A stretch of 64,000 nt of DNA, from NCBI RefSeq assembly GCF_003332305.1, contig NZ_QOIO01000028.1:18660-82659 (forward strand). Direction: 5' to 3'. Shown one piece after another: positions 43,051 to 52,562 of the stretch (within the stretch, counting starts at the first letter, position 1; each line of letters starts with the position of its first letter). The notes under the pieces were generated by a model. That model was not told the DNA's origin, searched no databases, and saw only the letters and a list, made by a program, of their open reading frames with translations. The DNA comes from Microvirga aerophila. Lineage in GTDB: Bacteria; Pseudomonadota; Alphaproteobacteria; Rhizobiales; Beijerinckiaceae. The position numbers and the translations under genes are program-made.

Positions 43051-44175
43051 CTACTGCCCAGCGATTGCGCTGCGAAGCTCATCGACGACCCGGGCAACGT
43101 CGCTATCGCTCAGGCCAGGATAGCTGGGAAGGCTGATGCCTCGCGCTGCGATATCCTCCGAAACGGGGAAATGCTCATTTTTCGCGTACATCGGCATCTG
43201 ATGCGCGCAAAAGAAGACTGGCCGCGTCTCGACTCCGGCGCTTGACATCCGAGCCATGACGGCATCCCGGTCGACGCCGTGCGGGAGCAGGAGGCTGACC
43301 AACCAGTCGGAACTCGTCACGCCAGGCCTGAGCGTCTGAAATTCCAGTGACATGTCGGCCGTCAGCTCGCGATACAACGCGCCGATCGCTCGCTTGCGAG
43401 CCAGAATGGCATCGAGCCGCTCGATCTGGGCCAGCCCGATGGCGGCGCAGATGTTGGTCATCCGGTAGTTATATCCAAGCTCGATGTGCCAGTAGCGCCG
43501 CGTCGGCGACTGGCCCTGCCCCTTGACGATCTTCAGCCGAGCGGCCAAGGCAGGGTCATGAGCCGTGACCATCCCGCCTTCGCCGGTGGTCACGGTCTTG
43601 TTCCCGAAGAAGCTGAACGTGCCGATATCCCCGAAGGTCCCGACGTGCTGCCCGTTAAGGGTGGAGCCCAGCGCCTCAGCGCAGTCCTCTACAACCTTTA
43701 GGTTGCGCTCGTGCGCGAGCGCCATGAGCGCATCCATGTCGCAGACTGCGCCGTACAGGTGAACCGGAACGATTGCCTTCGTACGCGGGGTGATCTTGCG
43801 GGCCACGTCCTCAACATCAATTAGCCAGTCGTCGGAACGGCATTCGACGAAAATCGGGGTAGCGCCTGTCTGGGCGATGGTGTTCACTGACGAGATATAG
43901 GTGAAGGTCGGAACAATCACCTCGTCGCCGGGACCGATGTCCAGGCAGTGGTAGGCAAGGTGCAGAGCAACGGTCCCGTTCGAGACTGAATGAGCATGCT
44001 TGGCGCCGGTTTCCCGCTCGAAAGCCCTTTCGAAACGGTCGATGAATCCTCCGAGCGAAGAGATCCAGGATGTTTCCAAGCACTCGTTGACGTATTTCTT
44101 TTCGTTCCCCGACAGATCAGGCTGATAAACGGGAAGAACGGAAAGCGGTGCAGTCAGTTTATCTGTTTTTGTCAC
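43051..44175 (-). CDS. per: DegT/DnrJ aminotransferase, perosamine-synthase-like (RfbE/Per)
   Basis: PLP-dependent sugar aminotransferase of 374 residues. The PLP-lysine region reads TFSFFGNKTVTTGEGGMV, and the order YQPDLSGNEKKYVNECLETSWISS ... YNYRMTNICAAIGLAQ ... MPMYAKNEHFPVSEDIAARGI matches GDP-perosamine synthases such as Vibrio RfbE as I remember them. It would aminate GDP-4-keto-6-deoxy-mannose; ManC nearby supplies GDP-mannose. It is the last gene of a five-gene operon with a NeuD-like acyltransferase at its head, which suggests an N-acylated perosamine. Other 4-amino sugars remain possible. Confidence 0.85.
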   Translation of the reverse strand: MTKTDKLTAPLSVLPVYQPDLSGNEKKYVNECLETSWISSLGGFIDRFERAFERETGAKHAHSVSNGTVALHLAYHCLDIGPGDEVIVPTFTYISSVNTIAQTGATPIFVECRSDDWLIDVEDVARKITPRTKAIVPVHLYGAVCDMDALMALAHERNLKVVEDCAEALGSTLNGQHVGTFGDIGTFSFFGNKTVTTGEGGMVTAHDPALAARLKIVKGQGQSPTRRYWHIELGYNYRMTNICAAIGLAQIERLDAILARKRAIGALYRELTADMSLEFQTLRPGVTSSDWLVSLLLPHGVDRDAVMARMSSAGVETRPVFFCAHQMPMYAKNEHFPVSEDIAARGISLPSYPGLSDSDVARVVDELRSAIAGQ

Positions 44176-44178
44176 TTC

Positions 44179-44943
44179 TCAGCCCCTCCGGTTTCCCTCA
44201 AAGAGTGCAAACATCTCATCCCCCAGGCGAGATGAAAGAGGATCATCCCAAGCCAAACCCATTTCAGCTACTGTAGCGCCTATTGTCCACCCCGCATTCC
44301 TGAGGGGGGCACGGCGCAGCGCTTCATCTAGCACTTCGAGAAGGGCGTCAACATACTTCTCGACGCAGCCCTCCCTAGTGGGCTGGGCCATCGCCGCGGC
44401 ATCCAGCCCGGAGCGCTCTGAGCCGGCCGGCGGATCAGCCTGGACCTTCTCAAACTCGAAGGGGATCGCTGCAACGGGTCCCGCGCACATACGGCGGACG
44501 GCATAAAGGTCCCGATGGTCGTGCACGACGGCGCCGGTCGAAAGGGATATTTGAAGGGAAGCCCGTCCGATTCTGTCTGTATCGACTGCCGGGTTGCCCG
44601 GGGCGACGGCTTTTGAACCATGGCCCTCACCCCCCACGTTATGAAATATAGTAACAGATTGAAACCTTCGGACAATTTCGATAGCGCGTCGCTGATCCGT
44701 CGCGTCGTCAGCCACATTGACGACGCACAGATCAAAGTGGGACGCAAGGAAGTCCGCGGCGAAATCGCTGGGTGGATAGACCGCGAGCGCAACGTCAAGG
44801 GCTGGGAGCTTTTCCGTAGGTCCCGCCTCAGTGCGGAGCACTTCAACTGTGACCCCCCGGCGCCTCAGCTCCTCGCAAACCCTGAGACTGTAGCGCGAGA
44901 TCGCTGAACGTTCATGGAAGGGGCTGGCCCAGCCGATCCTCAT
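44179..44943 (-). CDS. Glycosyltransferase-related protein lacking the donor lobe
   Basis: A 254-residue protein opening MRIGWASPFHERSAISRYSLRV, the typical first strand and glycine-poor loop of GT4 acceptor domains, followed by FDLCVVNVADD and VTIFHNVGGEGHG. The usual C-terminal GT4 Rossmann lobe with the EX7E motif is missing; instead residues 190-254 resemble the short regulatory tail (CVEKYVDALLEVLDEALRR) found after it in relatives. So it looks like a GT with an in-frame internal deletion, yet the frame is intact and the gene is embedded in the operon (3 and 7 nt gaps). It may be inactive or have an accessory role. Confidence 0.6.
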   Translation of the reverse strand: MRIGWASPFHERSAISRYSLRVCEELRRRGVTVEVLRTEAGPTEKLPALDVALAVYPPSDFAADFLASHFDLCVVNVADDATDQRRAIEIVRRFQSVTIFHNVGGEGHGSKAVAPGNPAVDTDRIGRASLQISLSTGAVVHDHRDLYAVRRMCAGPVAAIPFEFEKVQADPPAGSERSGLDAAAMAQPTREGCVEKYVDALLEVLDEALRRAPLRNAGWTIGATVAEMGLAWDDPLSSRLGDEMFALFEGNRRG

Positions 44944-44950
44944 GGCTGCC

Positions 44951-45994
44951 TCACGTCAGGAGGCGTTCGATGGTCGTCGACCAGTCGATTTTGAGGGAAC
45001 ACCACATCTCATGCCCCGCAGCACCCATTTCTGCAGCTTCACTGGATGATCCCAGCAGCTTCGCCATACTCTCGGCAAGCCCCTCGGCAGTCGACTCGCT
45101 CAGAATACCTGTTCTATCATTGAGTACAACATTACATAGATCCCCTGCATCCGCTGTCGTGATCAGCGGTTTGGACGCTTCGAGGGCTTCCATGACGAGT
45201 TCGTCCCCGTCCGCAAGGTCGCCGTCGGCCGTTGCACAGACGACCGCCCGGGCACGGCCGACCAGACCGGCAAGTTCGGCCCGCGGCAAGGCGCGCAGGT
45301 CCAGCGTCACGCGCCCCTCCAAACCCGCTGCGCGCACCTGCTCCTGCAGCCTTCTCGCTTCTGCCGGGCTGTCGGGCCTACCGGCAATGATGAGCTTGGC
45401 ACTGGGGGGAAGCAGTCTCATTGCGTCGATGAGGAGCGAATGACGCCGCTTTCCGTCGACACGACCGGCCGCCAGGATATAGCCGTCGTCGCCCAACGAA
45501 GTGAAGCGCTCTGGGTCGCATAGCGGCGGCACGAGAATGTCTGGCGCGACATCATAATGGCGCCGCATCCGGGACTGGACGGCTTTCGAGCTGGCGAACA
45601 ACCTCTTCGAGGACCGAAACGAGCGGATATCGTTCCTGATCACGGCGTCCTTGATGGACCGGGCCCGAGGTTCACGTTTCCCAAGCATGTCGAGTTCCTC
45701 GACATAATCGTACGACTGTGGATGCGAAGCCATGATCCAACAGACTCTGGTGTGAAACGGCACAAGATAAGCAGGAAAGCCAAGAGAGATCACACGGTCG
45801 ACATTGAAAAGCTTGAGTGACTTGAAGATGAACATCTCGTCGAGCAGCCGTTCTGCGGGACAACCCTTGAACGGCAGCCGCATCGCCTCCGCGTTCACGC
45901 CTTGCAGCTTCATGTGCCGAATGAGATGATTGGTTAGTTCTTCCGCTCGCCCATGTAGGAAAGGGATCATGGTCGTGAGGACTAGGACATTCAC
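44951..45994 (-). CDS. Glycosyltransferase family 4 (GT-B)
   Basis: GT-B enzyme of 347 residues: VNVLVLTTMIPFLHGRAEELTNHLI at the N-terminus, GDDGYILAAGRVDGKRRHSLLIDAM starting the donor lobe, and the acidic ADGDELVMEALEASKPLITT matching the EX7E motif. The start is a GTG at 45994 that overlaps the stop of the upstream glycosyltransferase gene (GTGA), indicating coupling; a longer in-frame version reaching 46096 would lie inside that gene. Donor and acceptor are unknown. Its sequence resembles the upstream protein, pointing to an old duplication. Confidence 0.88.
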   Translation of the reverse strand: MNVLVLTTMIPFLHGRAEELTNHLIRHMKLQGVNAEAMRLPFKGCPAERLLDEMFIFKSLKLFNVDRVISLGFPAYLVPFHTRVCWIMASHPQSYDYVEELDMLGKREPRARSIKDAVIRNDIRSFRSSKRLFASSKAVQSRMRRHYDVAPDILVPPLCDPERFTSLGDDGYILAAGRVDGKRRHSLLIDAMRLLPPSAKLIIAGRPDSPAEARRLQEQVRAAGLEGRVTLDLRALPRAELAGLVGRARAVVCATADGDLADGDELVMEALEASKPLITTADAGDLCNVVLNDRTGILSESTAEGLAESMAKLLGSSSEAAEMGAAGHEMWCSLKIDWSTTIERLLT

Positions 45995-47028
45995 GATGTG
46001 AGCCTCTCGATGACATGCTCCCAATGAATCCTTAATTCGGCCAGACGCTGGTAGGCATTTTGGCCGAGATCCCGCGCCAGTTTCCGATCGGTCCACACCC
46101 GGTCGAATGCATCCGCAAGGGCCGCCGGATCTGGATCCGCAACGATGCCGGACACGCCGTCGATGATGAACTCGGGCACTCCACCGGAATCCGAAACGGT
46201 GACGGTGGTCTTGCGAGCAAGCGCCGCCTCGATGGTGGGATATCCGTAGCTGTCTTCATCGAGTGGGACATAGATCGCCGCCAGCGCCGTCGAAAGCAAC
46301 GACGTCTTTTCTCCCTCGCTAATCCAGCGCAGATCAAGCGTCACGCGATCCTCTAGCTCACGCAGGGCAATGAGCTTGCGAAGATAGTCAGCATATTCAG
46401 CAGAGGCGCTGCGTCCGGCAATGCGTAGCCGCACGGGGGTCCTCGTCAGCTTCATTGCTTCGATGGCCAGATGCTGGCGCTTGTGGTGCTCGACCCGGCA
46501 AATGAAGGCGATCTCGCCACCCCATGCCTCCGCAAAGAAACGCTCCGGAGCAAGGACCGGCGGATAGAGCACCTCCGCATCGACGCCGTTGAAAGTCTTC
46601 AACCGCTTCTGGACGATCGCTGAATTTGTGAAAATCTTGTGCGCCTCGTCGAGGGCTTTCGTATCCGCCGTCTTGAGATTGGCTCGGTACGCTTCCCAGT
46701 ACGCCGTGCGCGGCAACGGGTTGTAGTCGGTTTCCCATAAGTCATAGAACTGACGGATGTGATGGATGAACCACACGATCTTTGTATGATGCCGGACGAC
46801 GTGCGCTGGCGGCCGAAACGTGATGACGCGGTCGAAGCTGTCGTTCAAGTCCATGAGACGGAAGGCCAGCATCTGCTGGAAAAGCGTGGCCGGATCGTCC
46901 ACCTGCGGAATCCATACCGTCTCGACCTCGTGCCCGGCCTCTACAAGCTTGGGAGCAAGCCAATCTACGATAAAGCGCCCGCCGCCCTGGACTAGGGGTA
47001 TTGCTGATGAAACCAACCCAATCTTCAC
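45991..47028 (-). CDS. Glycosyltransferase family 4 (GT-B)
   Basis: GT-B enzyme of 345 residues beginning VKIGLVSSAIPLVQGGGRFIV, with donor-lobe motifs EIAFICRVEHHKRQHLAIEAMK and DEDSYGYPTIEAALARKTTVTVSD (EX7E). The GTG at 47028 has a GGAGGTCGAGG ribosome site; the in-frame TTG at 47064 would overlap the upstream acyltransferase gene. It precedes the next GT gene with a 4-nt overlap. It belongs to the same operon as the aminotransferase and likely adds a residue of the same glycan. Confidence 0.88.
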   Translation of the reverse strand: MKIGLVSSAIPLVQGGGRFIVDWLAPKLVEAGHEVETVWIPQVDDPATLFQQMLAFRLMDLNDSFDRVITFRPPAHVVRHHTKIVWFIHHIRQFYDLWETDYNPLPRTAYWEAYRANLKTADTKALDEAHKIFTNSAIVQKRLKTFNGVDAEVLYPPVLAPERFFAEAWGGEIAFICRVEHHKRQHLAIEAMKLTRTPVRLRIAGRSASAEYADYLRKLIALRELEDRVTLDLRWISEGEKTSLLSTALAAIYVPLDEDSYGYPTIEAALARKTTVTVSDSGGVPEFIIDGVSGIVADPDPAALADAFDRVWTDRKLARDLGQNAYQRLAELRIHWEHVIERLTS

Positions 47029-47053
47029 GCTGCCTCGACCTCCGGCACTAGAG

Positions 47054-47689
47054 CTACTTGCCAACCATCGGATGGGCGGGGACGCCGACGGCCGTTACAT
47101 CGGCAGCTATCTCGCCAACGACGACGCCGCCGGCGCCGATGGTGGTTCTAGGGCCGATCTTGCTCAGTGGCCTAGCCACCGCCCCAATGCCAAAGAAGAC
47201 TTCTTCCCCGATGGTCACGTTGCCACCGAGCACGGACCGCGGCGCCACATGCGCGCCCGCGCCGACAAGGCAATCATGCTCCACCACTGCGGCGGTATTG
47301 ACGATGGCAAAGTCGCCGACCTGCGCGCAAGCATGGACTACGGCTTGGGGCAGAACGGCGACCCCCTCCCCTAAGACGGCGCTCGCGGACACGACAGCGC
47401 TCGGATGAACGAGCGTAGGCAGCCGAAACCCAATCGCGCGAAGGCGCAATCCAATGCGTCGGCGAAGTTCGTTGCGACCCAAAGCCACGAATGCCGCGGC
47501 ATGGCCATCTGCAAAGAGCTGAGGCGCAAGACTGTCATCCCCCACGACGGGGACGCCTAGAACGGTGCTGCCAACCGGCGCGGGATCAAGCAGCCCGACC
47601 GGTGTCCAGCCGGCCGCACGGGCCAGCTCGATGATCACTTTGGCATGCCCCCCTGCCCCGACGATGTGAAGGTCGAACTCCCTGGACAT
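47054..47689 (-). CDS. NeuD/PglD-like sugar O/N-acyltransferase
   Basis: A 211-residue LbH acyltransferase. The N-terminal Rossmann-like part (LHIVGAGGHAKVIIELARAAGW) binds the sugar nucleotide; the C-terminal left-handed beta-helix shows hexapeptide repeats, with the catalytic His in VVEHDCLVGAGAHVAP and the acetyl-CoA end IGAGGVVVGEIAADVTAVGVPA. Family members N-acetylate UDP- or GDP-4-amino sugars, including GDP-perosamine. Being first in the operon that ends with the perosamine-synthase-like gene, N-acylation of that amino sugar is the best guess. Confidence 0.86.
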   Translation of the reverse strand: MSREFDLHIVGAGGHAKVIIELARAAGWTPVGLLDPAPVGSTVLGVPVVGDDSLAPQLFADGHAAAFVALGRNELRRRIGLRLRAIGFRLPTLVHPSAVVSASAVLGEGVAVLPQAVVHACAQVGDFAIVNTAAVVEHDCLVGAGAHVAPRSVLGGNVTIGEEVFFGIGAVARPLSKIGPRTTIGAGGVVVGEIAADVTAVGVPAHPMVGK

Positions 47690-48000
47690 TCAGAGCATCT
47701 CTCCAATGGCATCCTACATGGCCGATTTCGCAAGCGGCTATGCCACCCAGTGGCATTCTCGCGCGGCAGCCCATCTGGCCGGCCCTGAAGCGGCTGGAGC
47801 GCCACAGCGCCCATGCCGTTCCGGCCGCATAGCGTCTAAACGACACAGGGTTGCGAAAGCAAGCGGAAAAGCACCTCGAACGAAGCCTCTGAGCCGTCTG
47901 CGCGTGGAATTCGGGTCTAGCCTCTCCCCGATCCGCATTCTGTGACAGCGAACCCGCTCCTGACTCGCTGAGGAACGCTCCCACGGATATCGTGCGACAC
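47690..48000. other. Intergenic region, nothing recognised
   Basis: About 310 bp upstream of the acyltransferase operon; it should contain the operon promoter, but I see no clear -35/-10 pair. Confidence 0.4.
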
Positions 48001-50169
48001 TTACGGGCCCTCAACGGGCAGCCGATCCGTCCCCTTGTCGGCCCCTTTGGCCGCCACCTCGAACGTCCTCGCCGAGCGAGCAGGGGCGGCTTCGATCCCG
48101 TCCGGTCGGTTCAGCACATCGGACAGGACAGCCGCCATGTCGCTCAGCGTGGCTCGGTCGGCCTTCGCGTCGATCTGGAACTGCCGGACATGGCTGTCGA
48201 GAGCCCCCCGCAAGCTGACGATCTCATGGCGCAAAGACGTGAGCTCTGACATCACCTGAGACAGTTGCGGCAGAACCTCCGTCTCCTCGATCGCCGTTCG
48301 CACATGACCTCTGAACCGGTGGGAGAATGGGAGGAGCACGGGACGGGCACGTCGAACAAGCACCCGGGCGGCGCGCCGCCAAGCCGGACGCCGGTCGGAA
48401 CCGACACCTGCAGCCGCCGCCCCGGTGTCGGGCTGCATGGCCGGCACAACCTCTGGAACGGCCGCGGCAACGATGCCAGCCTCGATGAAGGTCCTGCACT
48501 CCTGCATCTTGGCTGCATCGGCCGCAAGAGGACGCGCCTCCTGCGACGCTTCGGGGACGCCTGCGAGTGGACGCACGTTCAGGCTAACCAGTCCAAGGCC
48601 AATCGAGCGACTATCCTTCACGGGCTTGGTCGGGTACGGCACTGTCAATTCGATGACGTTCGTGGGCTTCTTCAGCCTGAACGGCAGGGAAACGGTCTGG
48701 GCATTGTTCATGTCGGCGCCAAACCGGGCGAGGTTGGACGAGTTGCCGATCTTGACCTTGATGTCGGCACCGGCATTGCGATCGTACCCCACGGCCGCAA
48801 CGTCAAGGATGAACTCTTTGTCCAGCATGTGATTGAGCGAGATCACCACCCGCTCGGCGTCGCTCCAGCGGCCCCAAGTCTCTGCCCCGGAAAGGCCCTG
48901 GATGTCCGTCACGCAGGCCGGGAGCTCCGCATGATTGAAGAAGATGCCGTCGGCCAGAGACGACCCGGTCACTTCCTTGGCTATGTCGGCGCTCGGGAGC
49001 GGACGATAGGACTCGGAGTTGTCGAGGGTGCGCCCGACGATCCTAGCCGCCGACCGATGTAACTCACGGCCGGTGGTCTTGACTAGGCTCTGCTTGGCGA
49101 GATTTTCGAGAATGCCCGATTTCTCGAGGTTTTCTTTCCAGACCGGCCTGCAGTAGGCGTCTGAAAAATGGTACGCGACGTCCCTCTGATCCTCCCGGAT
49201 GTCCGCGATGAACACCTCGTCGCCCGACAGGATCTTCTGGAGAACCTCCCGCGCCTGACCGACTGATGTGACGCAGCCTTTCACCGAACCGGGGCACATG
49301 CGGCCCAATAACGAATCCTGGAAATAGACGATAGGCATTCCGCTAATAGCGGCTTCCACGGGCGAATAATGCACGTGCCGTGCCTCCCTCGAATGGTAGT
49401 AGAGGGCGGCGCAATCCAAATAGAGGCTTTGCAGTTCTTCATCAGTCACAAAGCCTGCCACGTGCGGATCATCGATCGGCGCATCCTGATGACCAACAAT
49501 CACATGCGGCAGATCGCCGAAGTCCCGCTTGAAGTCCTTGTAAATCTTAGCATAGTAGGAATCGGTCACCACGTTGGGCGCGACGAACAGAATCTCCTTG
49601 CGCGTTCCTCGCCACTTGCCCTCGTTCCTGAAGAACGAGCTGGGGATGCCGATGGGCAAGAATAGCGATTTGTCCTTGAAAAGTGTTGATTCAACCTCGT
49701 GCAGGTGATCGTACCCCTCGCCGAACCAGAACCGCTCCTTGACGCTCTCGAGCCTGTGGCGGAACCCGCGGCCGTACATGTCCTCAAGGACTTTGTTATA
49801 ACTGTGCCTGTTGTCGAGGCCGAAAGCGCGAAAGACGATTTCCCCATCGAAATGCGTGACCGCTTCAATGACCTGCCTGCCATACGGGATGATAAAAATT
49901 GTTCCGAAGTATCTGTTGAGCAGCCTGATGATATCCGGCGGCCAGTCGGTCAAATAGAAATCGAAACTGTTAAGGCGATCCAGCACCTTCTTCGGTATGC
50001 TGAGGCACTGGTCGTAGTCGAAGGTGACCGCCGCGCTCCGGAAATTTTTATTCGGAATGATTTTTGGAACGTAAACCTCAAAGCCGAGATCCCTGATCAA
50101 CGGCACTTCGTAGGGCATCAAGGTCTTATGGTTGAGAAGCCATAAAATGCGGCGGCTCTTCCGGAGCAT
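48001..50169 (-). CDS. Large GT-like protein with carbohydrate-binding-like and coiled-coil domains
   Basis: A 722-residue three-part protein. Residues 1-365 form a GT-B-like domain (LWLLNHKTLMPYEVPLIRDLG, YVPKIIPNKNF, EARHVHYSPVEAAISGMPIVY) homologous to the whole 353-residue protein at 53076-54137. Residues about 415-560 (GLSGAETWGRWSDAERVVISL, SIGLGLVSLNVRPL) look like a beta-sandwich module I have seen behind glycosyl/phosphoglycerol transferases. Residues 640-710 predict a coiled coil (LPQLSQVMSELTSLRHEIVSL). No signal or TM segment. Probably a cytoplasmic, possibly multimeric, glycosyltransferase of an unfamiliar family; the catalytic residues are not evident beyond the E-x-RHVHYSP motif. 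Confidence 0.75.
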   Translation of the reverse strand: MLRKSRRILWLLNHKTLMPYEVPLIRDLGFEVYVPKIIPNKNFRSAAVTFDYDQCLSIPKKVLDRLNSFDFYLTDWPPDIIRLLNRYFGTIFIIPYGRQVIEAVTHFDGEIVFRAFGLDNRHSYNKVLEDMYGRGFRHRLESVKERFWFGEGYDHLHEVESTLFKDKSLFLPIGIPSSFFRNEGKWRGTRKEILFVAPNVVTDSYYAKIYKDFKRDFGDLPHVIVGHQDAPIDDPHVAGFVTDEELQSLYLDCAALYYHSREARHVHYSPVEAAISGMPIVYFQDSLLGRMCPGSVKGCVTSVGQAREVLQKILSGDEVFIADIREDQRDVAYHFSDAYCRPVWKENLEKSGILENLAKQSLVKTTGRELHRSAARIVGRTLDNSESYRPLPSADIAKEVTGSSLADGIFFNHAELPACVTDIQGLSGAETWGRWSDAERVVISLNHMLDKEFILDVAAVGYDRNAGADIKVKIGNSSNLARFGADMNNAQTVSLPFRLKKPTNVIELTVPYPTKPVKDSRSIGLGLVSLNVRPLAGVPEASQEARPLAADAAKMQECRTFIEAGIVAAAVPEVVPAMQPDTGAAAAGVGSDRRPAWRRAARVLVRRARPVLLPFSHRFRGHVRTAIEETEVLPQLSQVMSELTSLRHEIVSLRGALDSHVRQFQIDAKADRATLSDMAAVLSDVLNRPDGIEAAPARSARTFEVAAKGADKGTDRLPVEGP

Positions 50170-50415
50170 GTTGAATGTATGTCCTGTGTCGCGGCGACGG
50201 AGATTACGAAAAGCGGGTACCTTCTGGACATCAGCAGGTCAAGGCAGACGCTACGACCGTAGATGGAATATTGTCCGGTGTGGCCACGAGACACAGGCCA
50301 CGCCCCCTTCACTCGGCACTTGCTGAGGATGAACCGCCCTTGATCATCCCGCCGGGCCTGAGCGCCACCAGGCGATTGCTAGAGGAAGACATGATAGATA
50401 CCCACAGCCGGGCTG

Positions 50416-50813
50416 GTTTATGCCATTCTGGATAATCTCAACTTCCGTCGGAGCACGGACGTACTGCTGTTGCTGCTGGAACATCCGCACTGGGAGATGG
50501 TGTTCCAGCCCAAACGTGTGGCTTACTTGAACCTGTTCGAGCCATGGTGGAAAATTCCGCGCGTACTTGCTCTTGTCGGTGGGCAGTTCGGGAGTTGGGA
50601 CGAGATGACCGATGCAGTCCGCCGCTCCACAATCAACTGGAATGCATATCGCTATCCCTTCGCTTGGGGGCAAGCGCCGCCGGGCACACCGCTCACACGG
50701 CATTACCGTGCTTCTGAGGGCGGCATGACTTCCCAGATGAATCACATGGCAGCCAACATCGGCATCGAGACCAACGCCGCTTCTGGTGTTAAGTCCAGCA
50801 ACTTCCCGAATTG
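50416..50813 (+). pseudogene. IS630-family transposase remnant
   Basis: A continuous frame reads VYAILDNLNFRRSTDVLLLL, EMVFQPKRVAYLNLFEPWWK, then FGSWDEMTDAVRRSTINWN and YPFAWG, the C-terminal part of the DDE domain of IS630-type transposases (the final catalytic Glu is in the LFEPWW segment). The N-terminal two thirds are missing and the tail is altered, so it is a dead fragment. Confidence 0.75.
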
Positions 50814-50963
50814 ACCGTAATAAAGCATCGTAACCAGCGCCGCTACACCTACCTACTAGAGCGCGAGACCTGATGCGACATCCCTCTCTCCTACGACGCT
50901 TCCTCTATGGCCTATGTTTCCAAGACAGATTCGCTCGACTATACACCCCAAAAAGGTGTGCTT

Positions 50964-52562
50964 ATGAACCGGATGAATGATCTGCGCATGTGGCGGGGCC
51001 TTCTGTACATGGGGCGGGGCCTTATTGTTGTCGGGGTAGCGTGGCTTCTTCTCGTTGTGCTCCTCCTGGGGTTGCAGGAGTCGGGGCAAAATTTCGGCTT
51101 TAATGTCTGGTGGAGCGGAGAGGCCCGTACCTGGATGGTGTGGCTGCAGGAAGGACCCGGAAGCTTGGCGGCCCGGATCTTCTGGCAGATCGACGGCCGG
51201 AATCCACTTTCACCTTGGTGGTACATTTCGGTCCGGTCTTTAATCCTGAGCTATCCGGCCGCGTTCCTCGTTCTTCACCTAGCCGCGTCGTTGCTCCTGG
51301 GGTTGGCCTGCTATCTCACTGTTATCTCCGTGACAAGAGGGCGGGGCCGGCTGTTCGGGATATCGCTCGGCATCCTCACGGCGGTGTTCCTATGCAGTAC
51401 CAGGACCGATAACGTCCACTGGCTCCTCCTTGGGGCGCTGGCGTGCTCACTTCTGAGTGTGGCCTGCTTTGCTCAGTTCCTTAATTCCGGCCGGCGCCCG
51501 ATGTGGCTCGCTTGGTCGCTCATTCTGTGGACGGTGGCGTTTCAGACCTACACCATCCAATCGGGAGCCGTGCTGGCTGTCGGCGTCCTGTCGTTCTTGC
51601 AGGAAGGCCAACCGTACAGTGTGCGGAATGTGGTCAGGCGGGTGTCGGGCGCAGGTGTAGACGTTCTGCCGTACGTGGTGACGCTCCTGCTGTTTGTTCT
51701 CGTGTGGAGGACGACATCCACCACTGGCGTCACTGAAACGATAAGCCTTTCCGATCCTAGTCGGATCGTTCAGTCGCTGAAACAGGGCCTCTGGCACAGC
51801 GACTATTCCGTTTACTTGGCATGGGCGCGTCAACTTAGGCCAGAGCTTGCTCTGCTCGTTCTGATGTTCGTGGTTCCGCTCCTCCTCATCACCCAGGGAT
51901 GGGTTGGCGGGGTGTCTGAGCACGATGACGCGCCGATCGGACTCCTTGACCTAACCAAAGTATTGTTAGTCGGAGTTTGCTTAGTCGTGCCGACCGTAGC
52001 GCTCGAATCGACATCGCCGATGCATCCGCCCGGGTCGCGTTGGATAATGGTGATTCAGTTCTGGGCGCCGCTGCTCGCCTTGTCGCTCGTGGCTCTGGCT
52101 GTCCTTTCTCTTCCGCTGTCGCGCGGGCTAAAGCATTGGACTTGGTGGCTAGCTAGCGCTAGCCTCGCAACCGGGGCTATCCTGCTGACCCTCGCTTTCA
52201 ACCAAATCCAGACGGACATTGCGCGGGACGAGCAGGCCTTCATGGCCGAGTTGCGGCGGATTGTGATTGAGGACCGGACGGCCCAGGCCGAGTTCCCGCG
52301 CCACTATCTAATCAAGTCCTCATCGCGCCTTTGGCTGCCGTCCGAATTTGTGAACCGCGCCTATACCAGAACTCAGATCGGGAGCTACGGCGAAACGACA
52401 TTCCGCTATCTTACGCCGGGCCCAACAGTCTACCCACCGGTTTTCCTGCCGGATGGGGTCAAGAACCCGGAAGCCGGTCGGCAAGGGTTTGCGCCTTATT
52501 CCCGAGTTGGGGTACTGGCCTGGGACGGCAAGCGCATGGAGCGGGTGTCGGGCGCGGATTGA
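50964..52562 (+). CDS. Polytopic membrane protein, possible GT-C-like or polymerase-like enzyme
   Basis: A 532-residue inner-membrane protein with about ten TM helices and a soluble C-terminal region of some 100 residues. A large hydrophilic loop follows TM1 (NVWWSGEARTWMVWLQEG). The topology and position resemble GT-C glycosyltransferases or O-antigen polymerases, but I do not recognise a family motif, and the candidate acidic residues (GEARTW, TRTDN) are only suggestive. The start at 50964 has an AAAAAGGTG ribosome site; an in-frame ATG at 50907 adds 19 residues. It is a single gene. Confidence 0.7.
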   Translation: MNRMNDLRMWRGLLYMGRGLIVVGVAWLLLVVLLLGLQESGQNFGFNVWWSGEARTWMVWLQEGPGSLAARIFWQIDGRNPLSPWWYISVRSLILSYPAAFLVLHLAASLLLGLACYLTVISVTRGRGRLFGISLGILTAVFLCSTRTDNVHWLLLGALACSLLSVACFAQFLNSGRRPMWLAWSLILWTVAFQTYTIQSGAVLAVGVLSFLQEGQPYSVRNVVRRVSGAGVDVLPYVVTLLLFVLVWRTTSTTGVTETISLSDPSRIVQSLKQGLWHSDYSVYLAWARQLRPELALLVLMFVVPLLLITQGWVGGVSEHDDAPIGLLDLTKVLLVGVCLVVPTVALESTSPMHPPGSRWIMVIQFWAPLLALSLVALAVLSLPLSRGLKHWTWWLASASLATGAILLTLAFNQIQTDIARDEQAFMAELRRIVIEDRTAQAEFPRHYLIKSSSRLWLPSEFVNRAYTRTQIGSYGETTFRYLTPGPTVYPPVFLPDGVKNPEAGRQGFAPYSRVGVLAWDGKRMERVSGAD

